Assembly (NCBI GenBank): GCA_030144725.1
Contig: JASKMD010000207.1
Span: 248,001-312,000, forward strand
Source of the DNA: Haematococcus lacustris
Lineage: Eukaryota > Chlorophyta > Chlorophyceae > Chlamydomonadales > Haematococcaceae
Reading direction: 5' to 3'
DNA: 64,000 nucleotides
The position numbers and the translations under genes are program-made. Numbering within the stretch: the stretch's first letter is position 1; every line of letters begins with the position of its first letter. Below are positions 43,910 to 58,778 of the stretch, piece by piece. The notes beneath the pieces were generated by a model. The model searched no databases, was not told where the DNA came from, and saw nothing but the letters and a program-made list of their open reading frames with translations.

Positions 43910-46900
43910 CCTGCTCCCTCCGGAACACTGACCCCAGCACGGGCGTACTACGCAGGGTGTATTCCTATCGCGCATCCAGGCTCGCAACCTCATCAAACGG
44001 TGAGCACTGATAATTGTTGGTACTTGGTAAACAAGGCAGCGTATACTGGTAGGCACGGCTGTGTGCGGTCCAGTTCAGTCACGTGTGGGTCATCAACTCA
44101 GCAGAATGCAGGACGCATGCCACATTGTTGCAGGGGTTGCGCTATGCCGTGCCACCACCACAGCCTGGGACTCCTGGGCAGAGTACATGAAGAAGAGAGC
44201 GCCTGTGGTGCTGCCAGACCCTCTGGAGCAGGAGCTGACCAGGTACAGCTGTGTAGCCTTGATCCCGTGCCTTGCCATGCACCATGTCAACACCTTACCC
44301 TGTCCTTTCATCCTTTCACCCTTTCCTTTTACCCTTTCCTTTCACCCTTTCCTTTCACCCTTTCCTTTCACCCTTTCCTTTTACACTTTCCTTTTACCTT
44401 AGCTTAACCTGAGCCTGGTCCGTGTCGCTGGTGTCGCCCTCGTGTCTGTTCAGCGCCATTACTGCTGCCATCAGCAAGTCAGCAGTGGGCTACAAGCCAC
44501 GCTTCTCAGCTGGTGGGGCTGGCCATGTGGGCGAGAGCTTCAAGCTGCAGCACGTGGACAAGGTGCAGGTCAAGGAGCTGCCCAAAGACCTGCATGACAA
44601 GCTGGAGACAATTGGTGAGGCTGCTGCTTGTAGTGGCTTGTGCTGCTGCCACAGAGCCCACCTCCATCACCACCACCAACTCCCTAACCCCCTTGATGTC
44701 CCTGCCACCCCTGCCACCCCTGCCACCCCTGCCAGCCCTGCCAGCCTTGCCAGCCCTGCCACCCCTGCCACCCCTACCACCCCTGCCACCCCTTCACCCC
44801 CTGCCACCCCTGCCACCCTCTGCCCTAGGCGTCGCAACCCTTAAAGGCGCATTGAGTTTGGAGGGTGAGCTGGACTATGCCAACGCCAGCTACACCACCA
44901 CAGACATCAACGCCGCCCTCTCCATCACAGGCACCATCGTGGCCAAGGTGTGACCCATAATGCCCTAACCGCCCAACCACCTACCCACTTAACCACCTAA
45001 CCTCCCTGGACCCTCTGGCCGGCTGGCACCCAGACCTCCTCAGCCCCTGACCTCCCGCCCCCCTGACCCTTAGCCGCTAAGATCATATGATCACAAAGGC
45101 ACTGCACCAGCAGGCCAGCCCAGCCCTGCCCCACTCCTGCCCTGCACCCTGGACATTGGCCTGACCCATATCAAGCTTCGCCCCAGCCCCACCCCCAACC
45201 CCACCATCAGCCCCACCACCCGCCCCACCCCCAGCCCCACCCTCAGCCTTAGCCCAGCCCTGACATGCCCCAAGCCATGGCCTTCCACTTATCCTTAGAC
45301 ACACATGCTTGGCTGGCCCCATGGCACTCGCCTCCCCGCCCTCCCCTGCCACTCCTGACCACCTCAGCCCCAGCCCAACACCACCCTCGGCTCTCCACTG
45401 GCCCTAACCCTAACCCTAGTGCCTGTGGCCCTGACCTCATCCCCTGAGCTAAGCCTTTTTCCCTTGCTTACCCTTCCCCACAACTTCCCTTGCTTCCCCT
45501 TCCCCACAGCTTCCCCTGAGCTAAGCCGTCTACCCTTGCCACCACCCCTGACCACCTCACCCCTGAGCTAAGCCTACCTTAGCCACCTGGTGTGCAGGGC
45601 AGTGAGAAGAGCGCGGTGCTGGTGCTGCTGTGCACTGAGACGGAGCGGCAGGCCAGCTGGTCCCGGCTGGAGGGCCTGTTCCTGCACTGGTGAGCAGGAC
45701 CCTAACAGGACCCACTTGTTAACACGCCTGATATATACATATAGTATACACAGGTTTTATTTGAAACAGTAGACAAGCATTTAAAACAAAAATCACAAGT
45801 TGTGAAGACATGCATCATGAGCAATTGTGAGGAGTTACAGATTGGGAGGAATATGAATCAATAGTACGGCATCTGCGTGTGGCACCTGTGGGCGCCTGTG
45901 CACACCTGAAGGGGAGCCCGGAGGGCAGCTGGACAGCTGTAGTGGGCACCTCAGCCTGTAGTGGGCAATGACTTGAGGAACTTTTCAAGGGTGGTGCAGG
46001 CACAGGCTGGAAGACAAGCCCATCACCTCCTTGGCTGCGTGGGCTGGCAGAGTGGGTGAAGCGGCAGGGGCCAATGCCCGCTGCCCTGCCCCTGCTCTGG
46101 CGCGGCCACCGGGCGTGCACGGCCCAAGCGGTATGGGCTTAAGCCCGCTGCCCCTGCCTACCCCTGCTCTGGTGAGGCCACTGGGCGTGCACGGCTGCCC
46201 TGTTGCCCTGTTGGCCCCAGGGCTGTGACGGACGCTCCGGGTGGGCCTTGGGTGATGCCTCCTGAGGGCTGGTCAGCTGCCCCTGCCCTGTCCAACAGCA
46301 CCGGGAGCGCTTGGGAATGCACGTTTGAGAAGCAGGTGGGAGGGAGGTGTAGGGAAGGTGGGAGGAAGGTGCCTGGCAGAGCAGGCATGAGCGGTAGGTG
46401 CCATGCCAGGTGACCGGCGCTTAAGGCAGGAATAGTGGAGAGACGTATCAGGGTAGTGGTTGGGGAGCAGAGGGAAACTGGATGGTAGCTGTGAGGTAGC
46501 TGCCCCCTGGGAGGCGTGTGAGGCGCTGGTGCGTCATGCCATCACGGCCCTGGCTTTCCTGGCCCTCCTACATTAAGCTACGCAAGCCTATGGGTCTGGA
46601 ACAGGGTGTGGGGTGACATGGCAAGCAGAGGGCAGCAAGTGTTTTCAAGCGGCAGAGACACATGAAGCACCCTCACGGCTGCCTGCCCGCCTGCTGCAGA
46701 ACAGCCTTCTCCCTTTAGCTGGGCAGCCCTATGGGTTGGGCAACTTGTCTCTGCTGCGCCTGCGCCATGGATGGGCAAGGAGCAGCAAGTGGCTGCACGA
46801 CCGCAAACGCAGCAGGGCTTGCCCATGCCTGCCTGCCTGCTGCCGCGCGCAGATGCTGGGCTCAGAGCCCCTGTACGTCCTGGTGATGCAGTTGCCCCTG

Positions 46901-47442
46901 AGGGCAAGCCTGAAGTCAGGGGGGCCGGTGTTTGTGCTGAAGGGCACGGCTGGAAAGAGTGACAGGTGAGGGCTGTTGTGTGACAGCACGTTCCTATACG
47001 CAATCGTGCTCTGCAATGGGTGAGAGCTTGCACTGTTAACCCCCAATCCTAACCTTAACCCTAACTCCCGTCAAGAAAGGCCCGCTACCTGTGCTGTCTG
47101 TCTGTCCCTCCCTGCTCATTGCTACTAACAGCGCTGGCATGACTTTTAACCCTAACCTCAACCAAAACCCCAACCCCAATTGAGAAGGGCCTGCTACCTG
47201 TGTTAGTTGTCCACTGGCTGTGCTGACTGTTGCTGTATGGAGTGCTGCTGACAGTGCCGGCGGAAGTGTTGCTGGCTGACCTGTTTGCCTGGCCATTGCT
47301 TTCAGCCTTGCTGGGCCTGCCTGCCACCTTGACCGTGTCTGACCCGCTGCTTCGCCTGCCTGGCTGCAGGTGGCTGCAGGACGCCAGCACCAACAAGGAC
47401 TTCTTCCTGGACCTGCAGCGCCTGCCTGTGACCAAGCTGTGA
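43910..47442 (+). CDS. Protein with C-terminal CBM45-like starch-binding module; 5' end uncertain
   Basis: Eight exons join in phase: 43910-43999, 44134-44242, 44454-44614, 44829-44947, 45598-45689, 46221-46335, 46853-46965 and 47370-47442, ending in TGA. The last four resemble the CBM45 modules of glucan water dikinases: LFLHW, then [28 protein letters not shown] and [16 protein letters not shown]. The N-terminal part ([17 protein letters not shown]) is R/S-rich like a plastid transit peptide, which fits starch binding in the chloroplast. The middle ([20 protein letters not shown]) is not recognised. No dikinase domain follows, so this is a stand-alone module or a different starch-associated protein. 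The first exon is unclear: the ATG at 43814 gives another R/S-rich start, but its donor phase does not fit. TGTAA at 47704-47708 may mark polyadenylation. Confidence 0.65.
44697..44820. repeat. 9-bp CCTGCCACC-type repeat
   Basis: About a dozen imperfect copies of a 9-bp unit (cctgccacc, cctgccagc) lie in the intron between exons 44454-44614 and 44829-44947. Confidence 0.85.
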
Positions 47443-47782
47443 GGAGTCAGTGACATGGCTGGGACAGTGGGAAAGGGGAAGGGGGTCCAGTTAAAGAGGC
47501 CTTTAAAGTTGTATGAAGATGTTGAGGGTGGTCAGCAGCCAGCACTCGTACAGGGTTGGGATGTGGTTGGAAGCAGGCAGTGGCGTGGCTGGGGCTGGTG
47601 GAAGGACTCAGCAGCTGGTAGCAGTGCAACCTGCGATGGGATGCGGGTGCAAGCTGGCAGAGTGTGGAGGAGTGGGCTGTCGCGTTGCACCATTTGCAAA
47701 GTTGATGTAAGATTGCGCTGAGACCCGATAGCAGTGAGACGAGGTTTCCAGAGTCTGTTGACACCTCTAGTCAACCAAGTCA

Positions 47783-47872
47783 ACTTCTGAACCCTACAGC
47801 CCTCATGTTACACCAAAATAATGCATGAGTTGTAATCAAACACAGGCTGTGAGCTCATCATTGTAAAGGCTA
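47783..47872 (+). repeat. Dispersed repeat copy 2, shared with 43692-43768
   Basis: Same block order as the copy upstream, with an additional tgcatgagttgtaa segment. It lies just downstream of the CBM45-like gene. Confidence 0.8.
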
Positions 47873-48612
47873 CTGCTAGTGTGCCTGAACTTTGCTGTGA
47901 GCGATGCGAGGGACGTGGGATAGGGGGCATGCTGGCATGGTTTTTCCACCCAAAACAATAAAAGGCCAAAAATGTCGCCAAGTACGCCGTGAATGTCGAT
48001 GGGCTTCAACTTTTCCTTGCTCGGTGCTTGGACAGAGCACAACCTTACACTGTAGCTTAACCATCCTGCGCCCTGCTCAACGTCTCTGGCAGTAAGTCAA
48101 GGGCCGGATCAACGACGCAGCCCACGTACACACAATTGAGCTTGCGGGTCATTGCGGCGTTGTCGACGCCACACCAAAGTGTACGCGGCCTCAACTGTGC
48201 ATAATCATGTCGGCGCAGACTGCGACACGTGTGGGCTGACCTGGATGCCTCGCACACTGAACAGCCCACACTCGAAAACTCAAACCACTCTCCAGCTCTT
48301 CATCTGCTTGCGATGGTTGCCTCACACACGGCGCCCGCATCAGCACCGCGTCAGGGTGGGGAGTGAGCGCGACCTGCGTGGGTGTCCTAAGGAACAAATT
48401 ACATCTCTCTGCGGCGCCAGCAGCGCCACGCGCAAACTCCCTCTCAGTGCGTACCCACGACTCCGAACAACCTGCAAGCACGGCATGCAAGGCTTGCTCA
48501 GGCATGCAAGCCTTCGGCAGGAGTCGCACAGCTGCACAGCAGGCCACACATCAGAGCTAGCTGCACCAGGCGGTGGGAGACGTAGCTCTGCTGCGGACGT
48601 CCAGCGTAGGGC
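47873..48612. other. Convergent intergenic region
   Basis: This lies between the CBM45-like gene (+) and the DUF155 gene (-). No coding family was recognised on either strand. A minus-strand TGTAA signal (ttaca on the plus strand near 48399) could be the DUF155 polyadenylation site. Confidence 0.4.
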
Positions 48613-53179
<4,567 letters not shown>

Positions 53180-53517
53180 CAAAGGAGCGCACGAAGCGGA
53201 CGAAGCAGTGTCTATGTGCGCACAGCGCTAGACTGATACCGCATTGAACTTGCGCACAAACAATGATGCTACAAGTTGCAAGTTGTCGGTTGATTGCATG
53301 GTTTGGTTTGAAGTCGCCAGAGTCAGGCTGCCTCAAAGCAAGAGAATCCTCATCAAAGTGCCGCCACGTCGTAGCCACATGGTCAATATCTGTGTTTGAC
53401 TCATCCTGAGACAGGGCACTCTGTCGGCTATGCGTTGAGAGTGTCAGACGCCGTGTGGCGTTCCATGTCACATAGTCTGTTTAGCTAATCAGCTTACCCA
53501 CAGTGAGCATGTATCCC
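53180..53517. other. 5' flank of the DUF155 gene
   Basis: This non-repetitive stretch lies upstream of the DUF155 start codon and adjoins the CCCCTGC array. It probably contains the promoter; no clear core motif was seen. Confidence 0.4.
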
Positions 53518-54387
53518 CCTGCCCCCTGCCCCCTGCCCCCTGCCCCCTGCCCCCTGCCCCCTGCCCCCTGCCCCCTGCCCCCTGCCCCCTGCCCCCTGCC
53601 CCCTGCCCCCTGCCCCCTGCCCCCTGCCCCCTGCCCCCTGCCCCCTGCCCCCTGCCCCCTGCCCCCTGCCCCCTGCCCCCTGCCCCCTGCCCCCTGCCCC
53701 CTGCCCCCTGCCCCCTGCCCCCTGCCCCCTGCCCCCTGCCCCCTGCCCCCTGCCCCCTGCCCCCTGCCCCCTGCCCCCTGCCCCCTGCCCCCTGCCCCCT
53801 GCCCCCTGCCCCCTGCCCCCTGCCCCCTGCCCCCTGCCCCCTGCCCCCTGCCCCCTGCCCCCTGCCCCCTGCCCCCTGCCCCCTGCCCCCTGCCCCCTGC
53901 CCCCTGCCCCCTGCCCCCTGCCCCCTGCCCCCTGCCCCCTGCCCCCTGCCCCCTGCCCCCTGCCCCCTGCCCCCTGCCCCCTGCCCCCTGCCCCCTGCCC
54001 CCTGCCCCCTGCCCCCTGCCCCCTGCCCCCTGCCCCCTGCCCCCTGCCCCCTGCCCCCTGCCCCCTGCCCCCTGCCCCCTGCCCCCTGCCCCCTGCCCCC
54101 TGCCCCCTGCCCCCTGCCCCCTGCCCCCTGCCCCCTGCCCCCTGCCCCCTGCCCCCTGCCCCCTGCCCCCTGCCCCCTGCCCCCTGCCCCCTGCCCCCTG
54201 CCCCCTGCCCCCTGCCCCCTGCCCCCTGCCCCCTGCCCCCTGCCCCCTGCCCCCTGCCCCCTGCCCCCTGCCCCCTGCCCCCTGCCCCCTGCCCCCTGCC
54301 CCCTGCCCCCTGCCCCCTGCCCCCTGCCCCCTGCCCCCTGCCCCCTGCCCCCTGCCCCCTGCCCCCTGCCCCCTGCCCCCTGCCCCC
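53518..54387. repeat. (CCCCTGC)n heptanucleotide array
   Basis: About 124 pure units of a 7-bp repeat cover 870 bp upstream of the DUF155 promoter. Because 7 is not a multiple of 3, it gives PAPCPLP or GAGGRGQ reading frames in every phase, none of which is real. Confidence 0.98.
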
Positions 54388-55655
54388 CGTGTCACCCGTG
54401 CCACCCGTGTCGGCGTGTTGGTGGCAGGGCAGGCCATATCAACGTCATGGCACAGCGGCTGGCCGTCTAGCCCACTAGCGGTCCTCAGTACTCCCGCTAG
54501 TGCCCACTAGTGGTCCCTGGTAGTAGTAGTTGTTACACAAAGGAGGAAGGGCTTGGGTGGATACGAGCCACCCCCCAAGGTAAAAGACTGGGAAAAGGAC
54601 TGTGTTAGAGGTAAGAGGTGAGAGGTGTAATAACCTAGGACAAAAAATTAGGGGGAAAACCTAGGGGGGAAACCTAGAAGAAGAGAAGCCAGAGTACAGG
54701 GTAAGGGAGCTAAAGGAGAAGGGGAAGAGACCTCGAGAAGCGAAGGAGCTAGAGACATAGAAGGTTTGAACAAGGAGGGCTAGAAAAGTGGAGAGGGGAG
54801 GGAAACACGTTAAGAGTCAGTGGGTCGAGGAAGGGTATCTGGGACAGGGAGCCGTCTTGAGTAGAAATGAAGGGATGGGGGTAGGGGAGGTTCCAGCCAG
54901 GAGAGTTGGGATGGGCCAGGGTGAAGTCTTGCAGGTGATGCCAAAAGGTAGTTATGGCAAGCGGGCTGGCTGCAGAAATGGGGGAAATGGTGGAAGGAGT
55001 GGTCCCTGGTGGTCCGGCTCAAATGAAGGCCCTAGTGAAGGACAAGGGGGCTGGCCGTCTGGTGCTACAGGCCAGATAGCTAGCGAGCTGGCTGTCACTG
55101 TGCAAGCTCACTGCATTTCGAAACTGCGCCTCAATTAGGGCGCGACCGTAGTTGTAAGGTCCTCAATGCATTTTTTCAAGTACATATTCAGTACATTTCA
55201 CATGCTGTGTTTCGCACCCTTGTTTACGGACAGACGCCACCCCTCCTCAACCGCTTTAGCAATCATTGCATTCCTCGTCGCTCCGAGGCTAAGATGGCAG
55301 TCGTGCTGTCCGTGCTACGCAGCAACACCAGCAAAACAGCTCCACAGTAAAGCCACAGATCAGGCTAGACAAGCAAGGGGAAAATTGGGTACCATGCTGT
55401 TCTCCACATCCAGGCCACCATTTGCTACCGCGATTGCACCGTCAGGTTCCGCGTGCTGAAATAGTGAGCGGCATTGAAGCGCAGGCCCGCAGTCCCGCAG
55501 GCCTAAAGTTGTGTCCACGCAACAAGGTCGCTGTAGGGAGCGACATACATACGTGTAAGGTTGAAGGCAGGGGCCCGTCTCTCTCGCTGGCCAGGTCGGT
55601 TTCGTCGGTTGTACTGGGTAGCTCGACTTCCTAGCTCCTGCAAAGCTAAGGAGCA
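54388..55655. other. Intergenic, no confident gene
   Basis: Purine-rich plus-strand sequence (54540-55000, many gggga and agagg steps) has no recognisable coding family. Open frames here lack splice or motif support. Confidence 0.4.
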
Positions 55656-55907
55656 ATGCCTGTTGATAATGTTCCGCAACCAGCACAGCCTCGAGCTCCG
55701 CAACCTCCAATATACTATCAAGTGAAGCGGACATTTCCCCTTGAGATGTTGTACTCGCGAACCTCATTTGCGGAACCGGCGGCCCAGGCCAAGGCCAGCT
55801 TGGCGACTGAAACTGTGGTGCAGCGGAAGGAAGCCAATGAACAGCATCGAGCAGCTATTGCGGAATTTGCCAAGCACTTGTCTGGCCTCCAACCCGGGAC
55901 AAGCTGA
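55656..55907 (+). CDS. Small hypothetical protein, 83 residues
   Basis: A single open frame starts MPVDNVPQPAQPRAPQPP. It continues with a charged, probably helical C-terminal half (LATETVVQRKEANEQHRAA) and ends in TGA. The composition is protein-like rather than repeat-like. It may be a complete short gene or one exon of a larger one. I do not recognise the family. Confidence 0.4.
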   Translation: MPVDNVPQPAQPRAPQPPIYYQVKRTFPLEMLYSRTSFAEPAAQAKASLATETVVQRKEANEQHRAAIAEFAKHLSGLQPGTS

Positions 55908-55989
55908 TGTGATGTGATGTGATGTCACCACTGAGGGGCTTCAATGCAGATGTAAACAACACCACTGTCTTAAAGTAGCAGCTCCATCC

Positions 55990-56014
55990 ATGGAGCACGG
56001 CCAGTGGATACAAG
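55990..56014 (+). repeat. 25-bp direct repeat, left copy
   Basis: A 25-bp block (tggagcacggccagtggata plus flanking bases) is repeated identically at 56790-56814, exactly 800 bp downstream, on the far side of the GGGCT array. Confidence 0.9.
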
Positions 56015-56278
56015 TTTCTCCTGTAAGGCCCGCTTCATCAGGTTACACAACTCTGCTTGCAACCGCCTTAACTCCGCTACTGCATCAGCTATGGCTTCAT
56101 GCTGGTACAATTGCTTGGTCTACTCAGCAATGCTGCTGCTCCAGCAATGCTGCTGCTCCAGCAATGCTGCTGATGCATGATCTCTTCCCGCACTGCTTGT
56201 AGACGCTGTTATATAGCTGAAAACACCACATGCAACACCACATGCACAGGCAATGGCACAGGCAATGGCACAGGCAAG

Positions 56279-56735
56279 GGCTGGGCTGGGCTGGGCTGGG
56301 CTGGGCTGGGCTGGGCTGGGCTGGGCTGGGCTGGGCTGGGCTGGGCTGGGCTGGGCTGGGCTGGGCTGGGCTGGGCTGGGCTGGGCTGGGCTGGGCTGGG
56401 CTGGGCTGGGCTGGGCTGGGCTGGGCTGGGCTGGGCTGGGCTGGGCTGGGCTGGGCTGGGCTGGGCTGGGCTGGGCTGGGCTGGGCTGGGCTGGGCTGGG
56501 CTGGGCTGGGCTGGGCTGGGCTGGGCTGGGCTGGGCTGGGCTGGGCTGGGGCTGGGCTGGGCTGGGCTGGGCTGGGCTGGGCTGGGCTGGGCTGGGCTGG
56601 GCTGGGCTGGGCTGGGCTGGGCTGGGCTGGGCTGGGCTGGGCTGGGCTGGGCTGGGCTGGGCTGGGCTGGGCTGGGCTGGGCTGGGCTGGGCTGGGCTGG
56701 GCTGGGCTGGGCTGGGCTGGGCTGGGCTGGGCTGC
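56279..56735. repeat. (GGGCT)n pentanucleotide array
   Basis: About 91 units of GGGCT with one extra G near 56551. It lies between the two 25-bp direct repeats. Confidence 0.98.
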
Positions 56736-56764
56736 CTTGCCTGGGCCTTGCCTGGGCTTGATTA

Positions 56765-57058
56765 GTGATGAAGCCAGCAGTGCGGGCCTATGGAGCACGG
56801 CCAGTGGATACAAGCGCAGCCATTTTAGCGGACCCGGCTAGGCTTCGCTTCGAGCGCCTGGTCATGGCTCAAAACCATCTAAGTGCGGCTGGCATCGACC
56901 GAAAGGTCCATCGACGACTCCGACGGCAGGATAGGAGTCTTTGCTACCAATGTGTACAGTTGAGGCTGGCGGAAAGGCCATCATTTCGGGCAAAACGTCC
57001 TTGGCATGGCCATGTGCGACGCGTTTTCCAGAGATTTTTCATGTTTTTTCGGGTTTAG
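56765..57058 (+). CDS. Hypothetical open frame, 97 residues
   Basis: The frame starts [15 protein letters not shown], includes the second 25-bp direct repeat, and is rich in R and F toward the end ([18 protein letters not shown]). No family is recognised and the coding status is doubtful. It is listed because composition changes sharply from the adjacent array. Confidence 0.2.
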   Translation: MMKPAVRAYGARPVDTSAAILADPARLRFERLVMAQNHLSAAGIDRKVHRRLRRQDRSLCYQCVQLRLAERPSFRAKRPWHGHVRRVFQRFFMFFRV

Positions 57059-57708
57059 TACCAGCAGACATGTCATTCCGCTTCCTCCACAGTACACTTT
57101 TGTGCATGTATCCAATGCGGTTCCCCTGGTGTGCATTGCAAGGCGTTTGGTACGTTTGGCATACAGTTAGATCTTTTGGCAGTGTGTCCCTCACCACCAC
57201 TCGCCATTGACCGATCTGATGCATGTTGAGGTCAAGTCAGTGCCAGGGTGTGAGTGTGTGGTACAACTAGCGGCTGAAGAAGTTTCAGGTCCAAAGCTTC
57301 ACGGCGTACCCCCTCAACCCGGCCATGAGACAAGCCTCTAGCAAGCAGCATGTAGCACACACTGTAGACACCCAGTAGGCACCTGGACATCGCCGAAGAC
57401 ATCGCCGCAACAACACACATACTTTAGGGCGCAAATAAGAGCGATGGAGCGCTGCTGGCGTTGTGTGCTGGTCGGGGCCCCCGAACATTGGACGGGGTCG
57501 CGGACCAGCCGATCACCATAGGCCTGTTCCTCTGAGCCGATGCTGACGTGCGCGGCGCTGCGTCAAGGCGTGCCAATCTTACATCGTGAGGCGGTGTATA
57601 GAGTTAGTTAGGTCCGTCCGAAAAATGAGCCTTTTTTGGCTTGCTTGTCTAGCCTGACCACAGACAGCGCCGGGGGTCAGTGAAGGAACAACACGAGTCC
57701 AAGGCACG
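57059..57708. other. Intergenic, probable promoter region of the Q/P-rich gene
   Basis: Non-repetitive sequence of mixed composition. No gene family was recognised on either strand. Confidence 0.35.
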
Positions 57709-58579
57709 ATGAGTGAGCCTAGCGCCACCAGTAGCCTGCTGCACGGGGCGCCACGCCGCAGCTTTGCGTTCGGCAGATCTCGCATTGTGGCCGCACTGCC
57801 GGACACACCGATGCTGCGAGCACAGAACAAACGGGTGCGTAAAAGGGCAAGTCTGGCTAAACCTAGTGAGGCGGTGCCCGCCCTTGCCACTGCCTGTCGC
57901 AATGAGCCTATGCGACAAGCTGTGTAAACGCAGGCCCGGGGGGTTTCACCAGCTGCACCCGCCCGTAGCGACTCCGCGTCCCACGCCAAGCGCCCGGCCA
58001 CCCTGAGCCGCGCCCAGCCTACCACATCCATCCCATCCTCATGTTCTGTCCCACGCCGACCTTGCACCTCCACTGAACCTGCCTCCAGGCAACCTGCAGC
58101 CACAGAGCAGCAGCAATCATGCGCAAAGACATGGCAGCTGCATGGCAGCCCCTCCTCCTGCAGCCCTCCTGCGATAGGCCAGCATGCAGCACCTTGGACT
58201 CCAGACTGCAGCCAAGCCCGGGCACATTACGGCACTGGGTCGGCACTGCCGCTTCCTGCTGCTCCAGCCCAGCCCCCACCCCAGCACCAAGCAGCATGCC
58301 AGGGGTCCCCGGCCCTGCTGGTCACTCCTGCCCGGCCCACCCCGGTCACACATCGTGAAGCGAACAGCGTGACCCCTGAGGGGGTCAGGCCTGCAACAAG
58401 GCCACACAGCTCTGGCTCCCACCCAGACCAGCCCCACTCCACCTCCACCCTGCCTGTCTCACCAGGATTGCATGGCCACCTCCTTGGTGGTCAGCATGCC
58501 GGCCTTGGGCCGGGTGGCCCGAGGAGGAAGGTGGGGCGCGGCAACAGCAGGAGCAGCAGCCTGCCATGCCGAGAACAGG

Positions 58580-58618
<39 letters not shown>

Positions 58619-58731
58619 ATGCAAGGCTAACACCAAAACCGCCCTGCCCTGCCCTCTCAGCTGTCGGGACTGCAGCACACCCTGCAACACATCACAGTAC
58701 GTCCAGCGCATCCAGGCAGATTGTTGCCAAC

Positions 58732-58778
<47 letters not shown>

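Noticed and set aside
53481..54510. Two opposed frames of about 320 residues (PAPCPLP, GAGGRGQ)
   Set aside because: Heptamer array CCCCTGC read in frame; no flanking protein-like sequence.
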